Assembly (NCBI RefSeq): GCF_040183065.1 | Contig: NC_091119.1 | Location: 62,048,892-62,112,891, forward strand | Source of the DNA: Periplaneta americana | Lineage: Eukaryota; Arthropoda; Insecta; Blattodea; Blattidae | DNA length: 64,000 nucleotides | Direction of reading: 5' to 3' | Shown here: positions 22,975 to 34,410 of the stretch, in pieces | How positions within the stretch are numbered: the stretch's first letter is position 1 | How the letters are laid out: every line of letters starts with the position of its first letter | Translations under genes and position numbers: made by a program | Notes under the pieces: model-generated | What the model was told of the DNA's origin: nothing | Database searches by the model: none | What the model saw: only the letters and a program-made list of their open reading frames with translations

Positions 22975-24900
22975 GATCTTAATCTGTTTCCACCATGCTA
23001 TAGACGAACTCACATCCCGACCTCCGCCTATACGTGAGAAATTTTTTCTGTGTGACGTATCTCCTACAGACATAATTAAATCTTTAAAACGTATCAAAAC
23101 AAAAGCACAAGGCACCGACGGTATTACCACAACAATGCTTAGTAAAATAATCGACATTATTCTTCCAACTCTTACACATATCTTCAACGCTTCTCTTATC
23201 ACATCCTCCTACCCTGTGCAATGGAAATATGCTCTTGTTCGACCTCCCCCTAAAGTCACTCAGCCTACCATTCCTAGCGACTACAGACCAATAAGTATTC
23301 TTCCGACATTATCTAAAGTAGCTCAGTTGGTAGAGCAGCTGGCTACGGACTAGAAACTCCGGGGTTCAATCCCAGGTGGTGACAGGATTTTTTCTCGTTG
23401 CCAAACTTTCAGAACGGCCCCGAGGTTCACTCAGCCTCCTATAAAATTGAGTACCGGGTCTTTCCCGGGGGTAAAAGGCGGTCAGAGCGTGGTGCCGACC
23501 ACATCACTTCATTCTAGTGCCGAGGTCATGGAAAGCATGGGGCTCTACCTCCATGCCCCCCAAGTGCCTTCATGGCATGTTACGGGGATACCTTTACCTT
23601 TTTTTTTACTAGAACGTATAGTCCACAGGCAACTCACCGACTACCTGGACTCGTATAATCTCCTTGACCCACTCCAGTCCGGCTTCAGACCAAATCATAG
23701 CACCTCTACTGCCCTACTTAAGATCACTGAGGATGCGCGTGAAGCTATGGACAGACGCGAAGTGACCGTACTATCACTACTGGACATTTCTCGAGCATTT
23801 GAAACTATCGACATTGATATTCTTATTGCAAAGCTGAAAATGTTGCATTTGTCAGACACGGCAATCATGTGGATGGAGTCTTACCTTCGCGATCGCCATC
23901 AATGTGTGTCTCACAATAATCGGTTTTCTTCATGGCGAAACGTGAAGGCAGGAATCCCTCAAGGATCTGTACTAGGGCCTCTACTTTTCGCTATTTACAT
24001 TAACGACATCTCTACTGCCCTTAAACATTGTCAGCATCATCTCTATGCAGATGATCTTCAGATATATATACATTCACGACCAAACTCACTTATTGATAGC
24101 CTATTAAAATTAAATCATGATCTTACGTTAATCAGCAGCTGGGCTAGAAAATGCGGGCTAAATCTTAATCCCAGGAAAACGCAAGTAATTCTACTAGGAC
24201 ATCAAAGATTACTATCTTCCACCAGCATTAATACACTTTTGCCAGTGACTTTAAATAATACTATAATACCATTCAGTACTACGGTTAAAAACATTTAGGT
24301 TTCCATTTCGACTAGAATCTCAGCTGGAATGCACAGGTAAAATATGTCTGTAAGAAAACTTTCTCAATCTTGCATTCACTGAAAAGACTGAAAAATTTCT
24401 TTCCTTCTAAACTGAAACAGATCTTGATACAGACCCTGGTGATGCCTTACTTTGACTATTGCGACGTTTTGTATAATGATCTTAGTGTTAAATTGTCATT
24501 GAGGCTTCAGCGTGTTCATAATGCTTGTGTTCGTTTCATTTTTAACAGCCGTCGCTATGATCATGTCTCCGAGTATTTCTTTCAATTGTCTTGGCTTCGT
24601 TTACGGGAGAGGCGTTCAGTTCATTCACTCTGTTTGCTGTATCAGATTTTAAATAATTCCACACCTAGTTACCTAGTTCCTCGCTTCACACTTTTAGCAT
24701 CCCACCACAACCGTGATACACGTTCACAGCATAACCTTGTTCTATCAATTCCATTCCATCAAACATCTCTCTACTCTGCTTCCTTCACAATACACACAGC
24801 TCGTTCCTGGAATTCCTTGCCACAGGAAATCAGGAGCAGTCGGAGTCTAAAATCTTTTAAGCACACTCTACTTAGAAATATTTTTAATGAACAGAACTAG
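22975..24900 (+). pseudogene. Non-LTR reverse transcriptase (CR1/L2-like), broken by a SINE
   Basis: The frame begins with RT fingers (SRPPPIREKFF, KRIKTKAQGTDGITTTMLSK, SDYRPISILPTLSK) and is cut at 23320 by a SINE. From 23607 it resumes in the same codon with LERIVHRQLTDYL, LLDISRAFETID, AGIPQGSVLGPLLFAIYIND and the catalytic HLYADDLQIY (24036-24065). A stop and frameshift occur at 24296-24370. The thumb and carboxy-terminal region then runs from 24370 to the stop at 24898. The mutations are few, so the copy is young to moderate in age. It contains a 3' end related to family B elements. Confidence 0.92.
23321..23606 (+). mobile_element. tRNA-derived SINE inserted in reverse transcriptase
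   Basis: Nearly identical to the SINE at 60344-60644, but the first ~14 bases of the tRNA-like head are missing. A-box AGCTCAGTTGGTAGAGCAGC and B-box GGGGTTCAATCCC are present. It ends in a T-rich run. It splits the RT between codons for Val and Leu and can be removed to restore the frame, with at most a 2-bp (TA) duplication. Confidence 0.93.
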
Positions 24901-25487
24901 ACTCTTGCGGAAGTTTCTAAATAGTCTTAAATGACCAATCTGTTATTTTTTTTCTCCTCTCTCTCTCTCTTCTTCTTTTTTTCTCATCTTGATATATTAC
25001 TTAATCATTTGTATTTGCATGCCATTTAGTACGACTTTGCTAATCAACATTTTATGTCTTGTAACCCACATGTATTCTCCTATTAGTATATTAACTGTAT
25101 AGTATATATCTGAAGTGAATTAATCGTCGAATTTATCTCGAGCATTTTAGGTCTTATAAATTGTGTGTGTGTGTGTGTGTGTGTGTGTGAGTGTGTATAT
25201 TCCCCTTATGTTATGTAACTGATTTTGTTTATGTGTAAATTTCTACTTTATTTTATATATTATGTAACCGATCTTCACTATTTGTAATTTTATATTATGT
25301 AACTGATCTTGTCTATTGTCATTTTCTACTATATTTTATGTAATTTCTAAGGTATTTTCTTTTGTGTTCTTTTGTAATCTAATTTTGTATTTCATGTATA
25401 TTTTTGTAACCTGGTTGAGCGGAAGAGAAGGCCTCATGGCCTTAACTCTGCCAGGCAAAATAAACCTACAACAACTACTACTACTAT
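24901..25487 (+). other. 3' untranslated region and terminal hairpin of the non-LTR element
   Basis: Non-coding tail of the preceding retrotransposon. A (GT)n run lies at 25160-25195. The terminal region 25411-25455 folds as nested stems CTGGT/GCCAG and AAGGCC/GGCCTT. The end is a short CTACTACTACT stretch, after which satellite resumes. Confidence 0.8.
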
Positions 25488-28400
25488 TTCCGCGTCTAAT
25501 CTTCCTCTGTTTCCCCCTCTATTCTCCCTCTATTTTCTCCCCTATTTTACGTCTATTTCCTCTATTCTAGGTCTATTGACTCCTCCTTTCTCCCTCTATT
25601 TACTACTATGACTTCTCCCTATCTTCCCTATTTTCCTTCTATCTCCTCCCCTATTCTCCCTCTATCTCCCCTATTTTCCCACTATTTTTCCTCTATTCCT
25701 CCTCTATTTTCTAATTTACACTCTCCCTCTATTTTACTCTATTTCCTCTATTCTCCCTCTATTTAATCTTTTCTTCTTATGTCCTTCTCTATTCTCCATC
25801 TGTTCTCCCTCTATTTCCTAATCTATTCCTCTATTCTCCCTGAATTTCCTCCTCTACTCTCCCTTTATTTCCTCCTCTAGTCTCCCTCTATTTCGTCCTC
25901 TAATCTCCCTATATATCCTTCTATATTTCCCTTCTATTTCCTCATTCTATCTCTCTCTATTTCCTCCTCTGTTCTCTCCCTATTTCTACCCCTATTTTCC
26001 CACTATTTTCTCTATCCTACCTCTATTTCCTCCTCTAATCTACGCCTATTTGCTCCTCTAATCTCCCCTCCTCCAATCTAATCATATTACCTCCTCTATT
26101 CTACCCCTATTTCCTCCTCTATTCTTTCTCTATTTCGTCCTCTATTTACCCCTCTATTCTCCCTCTATTTCCTCCTCTATTCCCCCCTCTATTTCTTCCT
26201 CTGTTCTCCCTCTACTCTCTCGCTATTTCATCCTCTATTTTTCCTCTATTCTACGTCTACTTCCTCCTCCATTCTCTCTCTATTTACTCCTATAATTTCC
26301 CTGTATCTCCTCCATTTTCCCTCTATATCCTAATCTATTCTCCCTCTATCTCCTCTATTCTCCCTCTATATCCTCCTCTATTCTGCCTCTATTTCCACCT
26401 TTATTCTCCCTCTATTCTTACTCTAATTCCTCTATTCTCCACCTATTTAATCATTTCTCCCTTATTTCCTCCTCTATCCTCCATCTATTCTCCCGCTATT
26501 TCCTACTCTATTCCTCTATTCTCCCTGTATTTCCTCCTCTAGTTCCTCATATGCTCTCTCTCTCTAGTTCCTCCTCTGTTCTCTCTCTTTTTCCTCCCCT
26601 ATTCTCCCACTACACTCTCTATTTTACCCCTATTTCCTCTAATCTACGCCTATTTCGTCCTCTATTCTCACCCTATGTCCTCTATTCTAACCTATTTCCT
26701 CCTCTATTCTCCCTCTATTTCGTCCTCTATTGACTCCTCTATTTCCTCCCCATTCCCCGTCTATTTCCGCCGCTGTTCTGCCTCTATTTCCTTCTCCCAT
26801 CATCCCCTATTTCCTTCTCTATTCTCTCTCCAATTTTTCTTCAGCTATTCTCTGTATATTTCCTTCTCCATTCTCCCTCAATTTCCTCCACTATTCTCCC
26901 TGTATTTCCTCCTCTATTCTCCCTCTGTTTTCTCATCTATTCACTTTCCATTTTCTCATCTATTCTCTCTCTATTTCCTCCTCTACTCTCCCTCTTTTTC
27001 GCCTATATTTTACCTCTATTTCTTCTCTTCTACGTCTATTTCCTCCTCCATTCTCCCTTATTTACTCCTATGTTTTCTCTGTATCTCCTCTATTTCCCCC
27101 TCTATCTCCTCCCCTATTCCCCCTCTATCTCCTCTATTTTCCCTCTATTCCTCATCTATTCTCCCTCTATTTCCTCCTTCGTTCTCCCTCTATTCTTACT
27201 ATATTTCCTCTATTCTCCCTCTATTTCCTCTTTTCTCCCTTATTTCCTCCTCTAATCTCCATCTATTCTCCCTCTATTTCATACTCTGTTCCTCAATTCT
27301 CCCTGTATTTTCTCCTCTACTCTCCCTCTATTTCCTCCTCTAGTCTCCCTCTTTTTCGTCCTCTAATCTCCCTGTATTTCCTCCTCTATTTCTCTTCTTT
27401 TTCCTCACTTATTCTCTCTATTTTCCTCCTCTGTACTCTCTCCATTTCCTCCCCTATTTTCCTACTATTTTCTCTATTCTACCTCTATTTCCTCCTCTAT
27501 TCACCCCTATTTCCTCCTCTATTCTCAAGCCATTTCCTCCTCTATTCTCCCCATTTCCTCCCCTATTCTTTCTCTATTTCGCCCTCTATCTACTCCTCTA
27601 TTCTCTCTCTATTTCCTTCACTATTCCCCCTCTAATTTCTCCTCTGTTCTCCATCTATTTCCTCCCGTGTGCTTTTCTCTAATTCCACGTCCCATCACCC
27701 TCTATTTCCTGCCATATTCTCTCTCCATTTTTTCTTCCGCTATTCTATCTCTATTTCCTCCTCTATTCTCCCTGTATCTTCTCCTCTATTCTCCCTGTTT
27801 TCTCATCTATTCTCTCTGCATTTTCTCATCTATTCTCTCTCTATTTCCTCCTCTCTTCTCCCTCTATTTTCTCCTCTATTCCTACCTCTATTTCCTCTAT
27901 TTTACGTCTATTTCCTCCTCCATTCTCCCTCTATTTACTCCTATAATTTCTCTGTATCTCCTCTATTTTCTATCTCCTCCCCTATTCTCCCTCTATCTCC
28001 TCTATTCTCCATATATTTCCTCCTTTATTCTGCCTCTATTTTCTGCTTTATTCTCCCTCTATTCTTACTCTATTTCCTCTATTCTTCCTCTATTTACTCT
28101 TTTCTCCCTTATTTCCTTCTCTATTCTCCCTCTATTTCCTACTCTACCCCCTATTCTCCATGTATTTCCTCCTATATTGTCCTTCTATTTCCTCCTCTAG
28201 TCTCCCTCTATTTCGTCCTCTAATCTCTCTGTATTTCCTCTATTTCCTCTCTATTTCCTCATTTATTCTCTCTCTATTTCCTCCTCTGTTCTCTCTCTAT
28301 TTCCTCCCCTATTCTCCCACTATTTTCGCTATTCTACCTCTATTTCCTCCTCTATTCTCCCTCTATTTCCTCAACTGTTGTCCCTCTATTTCTCCCTCTA

Positions 28401-28503
28401 ATCTACCTATATTTCCACTATTATCCCTCTATTTCCTCCACTATTCTCCGTCTGTTTCCTTCTCTAATCTCTGTGTATTTCCTTGTCTATTCTCCATGTT
28501 TTC
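25488..28503 (+). repeat. Pyrimidine-rich satellite, block 4
   Basis: The longest block of the 23-bp-period satellite, about 3.0 kb, in the same orientation as blocks 1-3. It ends sharply in AT-rich DNA at about 28504. Confidence 0.95.
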
Positions 28504-29349
28504 AAATTAATTAAATTAATTTTAAAATTTCGAATATTTAAAAATGTTTAATCCTCATTAATTTATTTTTATGTTTCGAATTTTTCAACATATTCCAATC
28601 TTGAAAGTTTTTGAAAATCTAGACATTTTTAAAATTTTTGATAACTATATTTTGATGTGTATTTTTTTGGAAAATTTGGTAATTTTATTTTGGAATATTT
28701 TTTTTAATTTTTCAATTTTTTTTTAATTTCAGAAATTTCTTTAATTTTTTTAAATTCGATATGTTTTTTTTTATTTCTTAAATTTGAAATTTTTTTTGAG
28801 TTCTTGAAAAGTTTTAAAGTTTGAATTTAGGAAAGTTTTGAATATATATTAAAGTTCGGAAATTTTGAAATTTTGTATTTTTTTAATGTTTTATCATGAT
28901 TCTTTAAATTTTGATATATTGAATTATTCAACAAAATGTTAAAAATGTTTGAAAGTATAGAACAATTTTTTGAACTTATTAAAAATTGTTTTAATCTTTT
29001 TATGTACAGTATTTGAAAATTTTTCTGTAATTTTTTTAAAATCTTTCTTTATTTTAATTTTTTTTTAATTTCTAACATTTCTTTAAATTTGAAAATTGTT
29101 GAATTTTTTTCTGAATTCTTTACTATAACTGAATTTTTAAGAATTTTAATTTTTTTTTTCAATTTTTTGGAAATTTAAAAAAGTTTTAATCATATTGAAC
29201 AATTTTTCTATTTTGAATTTTTTTTAATTTCCATTTTTGAGAGTTAGAATTTTTTTTAAATTTTAAATATTTTTTTATCTTCAGAAATTCTGAAGTTGTT
29301 TTGAAAATTTCCAAAATCTTGAATTTTTCAATTTTTTTATAATTCTGGA
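28504..29349. repeat. T/A-rich low-complexity tract
   Basis: About 850 bases dominated by T runs with recurring AATTTTT, GAAATTTT and TTTTTAATTT words. No clear period or coding content. It separates the forward satellite from an inverted satellite segment. Confidence 0.8.
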
Positions 29350-29548
29350 TATTGAAGGGAAAGTAGAAAGAAAATGTAGTACAAACACAGAAAATAGAAG
29401 AGAGAATAAAGAAAAATTAGGGGAGATAATAGATGCAATATAGAGGAGAATATGGACGAAAATGAAAGGAAAACAGAGTAGAAAATATAGGAAGAAATAA
29501 AAAAATAGAAAGAATAGGAGCAAATAGAGGAGGAATAGAGGGAGAATA
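29350..29548 (-). repeat. Pyrimidine-rich satellite, inverted short block
   Basis: Here the purine-rich strand is on top (GGAGGAATAGAGGGAGAATAG near 29528-29548 is the complement of the standard unit). It is the only block of this satellite in reverse orientation in the window. Confidence 0.88.
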
Positions 29549-29797
29549 GTTGTAAAACAAATGCGCAAGCTCAGAATTATTGCGCATGTTCAGTATCATA
29601 AATTCTATTTATAATTCACTGCGCATGCTCACTATCCCAATTTACAGTTACAACACACTGCACATAATCAGTATTCAAAGATCGAGTTTTAACACACTGC
29701 GCATGATCAGTATCCCAACTTACACTTATAACACATTGCACTTGCTCAGTATCCCAAGTTACTGTTATAACACACTGCTCATGCTCAGTGTCTTATA
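29549..29797 (-). repeat. 39-bp satellite, inverted segment
   Basis: About six degenerate units read on the minus strand (ACTGCGCATGCTCAGT-type cores on top, with AGTTACAGTTATAACACACT). The orientation flips to forward near 29797. Confidence 0.88.
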
Positions 29798-31985
29798 AAC
29801 TTGACTTTCAATACTGAGCATTCGGAGTGTGTTTTAACTGTAAGAAGAGATATTGAGCATGCGCAGTGTTTTATAACTGTAACATCGAATACTGAACGTG
29901 CGCAGTAGGTTAAAACTTAAACTTGGAATACCGAGTATGCGCAAGCGTTTTCACTGTAACTTGGGATGCTGGGCATGCGAAGTGTGCTGTAAATGTAACT
30001 TACTTATGATACTTAGTATGCGCAGTGTGTTAAACTGGAACTTCAAATACTGATCATGCGCAGTAATTCTGAAAATGCACAGTGTGTTACAACTGCAACT
30101 TGAGATAGTGAGTCGGATCAGTGTGTTAAAACTGGAAAGTTGAGTACTCAGCATGCGCAGTGTGTTATAAGTGTAACTTTGGATATTTAGGACTTGCAAT
30201 GTCTTATAAACGTAACTGGGAATACTGAGCAGTCGCAGTGTGTTATAACTGTAACTTGAAATACTGAGCATGAGCAATATGTGAAAAGATGATATTGGAA
30301 TACTGAACATGCGCAGTGTCTTGTAACTGTAACTTCAAATACTGAGAATGCGCAGTTTGTTATAACTGTATAACTTGGTATACTGAGCTTACGCAATGTG
30401 TTATAGCTGTAACTTTGAATATTGAGCACGCAGAGAGTGTTGAACTTGGAACTTGGAATACTGAGCATGGGCAGTGTTTCACAAATTTAACTTGGGATAC
30501 AGAGTATGCGCAGTGTGTTGAAAATGGATCTTTCACTACTGAGCATGCGCAGTGTGTTATAACAGTAACTTAGAATGTTGCGGATGCGCAATGCGGTAAA
30601 ACTGGGTCTTTGAAAACTGGGCAATGCACAGTGTGTTAAAACTGGAATTGGGACACACAGCATGCGCAGTGTTTTATTCCTTTATGTTGGAATACTGAGC
30701 ATGCGCAGTGTGTTATATCTGTAACTTTGGATACTGAGCATGCGCAGTATGTTAAAACTGGAACTTCGAATACTGAGCATGCGCAGTGTGCTATTTCTGT
30801 ATCTCGAGATACTTTGTATGCCCTATGTGTTAAAGCTGTAACTTGGGATGCTGAGAACGCGCAAAGTGTCAAATCTGGTACTTGGGATACTGAGCAAGCG
30901 CAGTTTTTTATAATTGTAATTTCGAATACTGACCATTCGCATTATGTTAAAACTGGAACTTCGAATACTGAACATGCGTACAGTGTTATAACTGTAAATT
31001 GTAATACTGAGCATGCGCAGTGGGTTAAAACGGCATCATGGACTAGTGAGCATGCGCAATGTGTTATATCTATAACTTGGGATGCTGAGCATGCGCAATG
31101 TGTTATAACCGTAACTTGAGATACTAAGGACGCGCAAAGCGTTAAACTGGGACTTGGGAAACTGAGCATACGCAGTGTTTATACACCTGTATCTTTGGAT
31201 ACTGTACATAAGCAATGTGTTAAAATTGGAACTTGGAATACTGTGTATGCTCAATGTAGCCTATTACAACTTTAACTTGGATTACTGAGCATGCACAGTG
31301 TGTTATAACTGGAACTTTGAATACTGAGGATGCGCAGTGTGTTATAACTGTAGCTTGGAATGCTGAGCATGCGAAATGTGTTAAAACTGGAACTTGCAAT
31401 ACTGACCATGCGCAATGTGTTATAACTGTAACTTGGTTTACTGAACATTTGTAATGTATTAAAACTAGAACTTAGATTACTGAGCATGCGCAGACTGTTA
31501 TATCTATAACTTGGGATACTGGGGATGACCAATGTGTTGAAACTAAAACATGGAATACTGAGATTGCGCAGTGTGTTATAACTGTAACTTGGGATACTAA
31601 GAATGCGAAGAGTGTTAAAACTGGAACAGGTCATACTGAGCATGCGCAGTGTGATATAGCTGTAACTTTGTATACTGTGCATGACAAATGTGTTGAAACT
31701 GGAACTCGGAATACTGAGCATGCGCAGTGGGTTATAACTGAAGGTAGTGACACTGAGCATACGATGTAACTTGGGATTCTGAGCATGACCAATGTGTTAA
31801 AACTGGAACTTTGAATACTGAGCATGCGCAGTGGGTTATAACTGTATGTTGGGCACTGAGCATGCGCAGTGTGTTATAATTTACCTTCGAACACTTGAGT
31901 AAGACCAATGTGTTAAAGCTGGAACTTTGAATACTGATCATTCTCAATGTGTTATAACTGCAACTTGGGATACTGAGCATGCGAT
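29798..31985 (+). repeat. 39-bp satellite array 1
   Basis: Tandem units of about 39 bp around ACTGAGCATGCGCAGT, a near-perfect palindrome, followed by GTGTTATAACTGTAACTTGG. From about 30600 onward two unit types tend to alternate. One has GTTATAACTGTAAC with CAGTG. The other has GTTAAAACTGGAAC and often CAATG. This gives a 78-bp dimeric period. About 56 units by length. Short frames inside it are a by-product of the repeat. Confidence 0.95.
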
Positions 31986-32346
31986 ATAATATTTATATTA
32001 ATCCCTTGGTATTTTCTTTTTCGAAAATCAGCTTTTGTTCTGGATTCGAAATTTGATTTGATAAAAATCTAGAAGTGCAACGGATTTGCTCGATTTTACT
32101 GGTGATTACTAGTAATCATGCGGTGATGCTACAGTGAAAAGGGAGGGTCTCTGAGCCCCTTCATTCTCCTCCTGGAGAGAAAAGTCTGTTTTGGTTGGCC
32201 TTTGCACTATAGATAGTGTTCGCGGAGCTCTATTCGCCTCACTACATATACGGCGGAGTTATGGAGGCAAGAATGTTGGCCTTAGTACTTTTTTCTCGAA
32301 AATCAGCATGTGTTAGGGATTCCCAATTTGATGCTATCGAGTCCAA
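31986..32346. other. Sequence between two satellites
   Basis: Two similar stretches (TTTTCGAAAATCAGC near 32016 and TTTTCTCGAAAATCAGCA near 32290) suggest an old duplication. No gene recognised. Confidence 0.5.
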
Positions 32347-33770
32347 AGTGGGCTACTCGTCATTAATCTATCTCCTCATAAAACCCTTCCTAAGCCTTTC
32401 ACAGACTGGGCTATTTGTCATTAATCTATCTCCTCATTAAACTATACGTAATCCTTTCACTGAGAGTGGGCTACTTATCATTAATATAGCCCCTCATAAA
32501 AACCTTCCTAAGCCTTTCGCAGACTGGGCTATTTGTCATTAATCTATCTCCTCATTCAACCATACGTAATCCTTTCACTGAGAGTGGGCTACTTATCATT
32601 AATATAGCCCCTCATAAAAACCTTCCTAAGCCTTTCACAGACTGGGCTATTTGTCATTAATCTATCTCCTCATTAAACTATACGTAATCCTTTCACTGAG
32701 AGTGGGCTACTTATCATTAATATAGCCCCTCATAAAACCCTTCCTAAGCCTTTCACAGACTGGGCTATTTGTCATTAATCTATCTCCTCATTCAACCATA
32801 CGTAATCCTTTCACTGAGAGTGGGCTACTTATCATTAATATAGCCCCTCATAAAACCCTTCCTAAGCCTTTCACAGACTGGGCTATTTGTCATTAATCTA
32901 TCTCCTCATTAAACTATACGTAATCCTTTCACTGAGAGTGGGTTACTTATCATTAATATAGCCCCTCATAAAACCCTTCCTAAGCCTTTCACAGACTGGG
33001 CTATTTGTCATTAATCTACCTCCTCATTAAACTATACGTAATCCTTTCACTGAGAGTGGGCTACTTATCATTAATATAGCCCCTCATAAAACCCTTCCTA
33101 AGCCTTTCAGAGACTGGGCTATTTGTCATTAATCTACCTCCTCATTAAACTATACGTAATCCTTTCACTGAGAGTGGGCTACTTATCATTAATATAGCCC
33201 CTCATAAAACCCTTCCTAAGCCTTTCACAGACTGGGCTATTTGTCATTAATCTATCTCCTCATTAAACTATACGTAATCCTTTCACTGAGAGTGGGCTAC
33301 TTATCATTAATATAGCCCCTCACAAAACTCTTCCTAAGCCTTTCACAGACTGGGCTATTTGTCGTTAATCTATCTCCTCATTAAACTATACGTAATCCTT
33401 TCACTGAGAGTGGGCTACTTATCATTAATATAGCCCCTCATAAAACCCTTCCTAAGCCTTTCACAGACTGGGCTATTTGTCATTAATCTATCTCCTCATG
33501 CAACCATACGTAATCCTTTCACTGAGAGTGGGCTACTTATCATTAATATAGCCCCTCATAAAACCCTTCCTAAGCCTTTCACAGACTGGGCTATTTGTCA
33601 TTAATCTATCTCCCCATTATACTATACGTAATCCTTTCACTGAGAGTAGGCTACTTATCACTAATATAGCCCCTCATAAAACCCTTCCTAAACCTTTCAC
33701 AGACTGGGCTATTTGTCATTAATCTATCTCCTAATTAAACCATACGTAATCCTTTCACTGACAGTGGGAT
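32347..33770 (+). repeat. 118-bp dimeric satellite
   Basis: Copies of AGTGGGCTACTTATCATTAA occur at 32465, 32583, 32701 and 32819, exactly 118 bases apart, and continue to about 33650. Each unit is two diverged half-units of 58 and 60 bp. One starts AGTGGGCTACTTATC, the other ACTGGGCTATTTGTC. About twelve units, near-identical, so recently homogenised. Confidence 0.97.
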
Positions 33771-34410
33771 ATTTGTCATTTATCTATCTCCTCATCAAAC
33801 CCTTCCTAACCCTTTTCACTGAGAAGGGCTACTTATCATTAATCTATATCTCATCAAAACTTTCCTAACCCTTTCATTGAGAGAGGCTAGTTGTCATTAA
33901 TCTATCTCCTCTTCAAACCCTATCCTTTTATCTCATCTCATAACATTGTCACTGACAGTGGGACTACTTTTCACTAATCTTATTTCCTTACCAAACCCTA
34001 CTTAACCTCGTCTCTGACGGTGGGACTATTTGTTACTAATATAATCAAACTTGCCTAACCTTCTCAATCATAGTGGGGTTTCTTGTCACTAGTCTATCTC
34101 CTCGAACCTTCCTAACCTCATCACTGACTGTGGGACTACTTGTCATTAATCAACCTCATCAAACCCCATCCAAACAAACAGTGGAGCTATTTGTCACTAA
34201 TTTTATCTCATCAAACCCCAAATAACCTTCTCTCTGACAGTGGGACTACTTGTCATTCATTTAATCAAACCTACCCAAACTTTTCACTGACAGGGGGTCT
34301 TCTTGTCACTAATCTACCTCTTCAAACCTTCCTAAACTTTTCACTGACAGTGGGGCTACTTGGGACTATTTTATCTCATCAAATTCTAATTAAGCTTGTC
34401 TTTAATTGTG
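33771..34410 (+). repeat. Degenerate edge of the 118-bp satellite
   Basis: Half-units of about 55-65 bp (CACTGACAGTGGG..CTACTTGTCA..TAATCTATCTC) continue with growing divergence and lost dimer structure. The frame at 34140-34469 is a by-product of this repeat. Confidence 0.88.

Noticed and set aside
29798..31985. Regularly spaced repeats resembling a CRISPR array
   Set aside because: Units are contiguous tandem copies with no unique spacers, and this is eukaryotic satellite DNA.
32347..33770. Possible CRISPR-like or gene-encoding repeat
   Set aside because: Both half-units are related to each other, so there are no spacers, and no long conserved frame exists.
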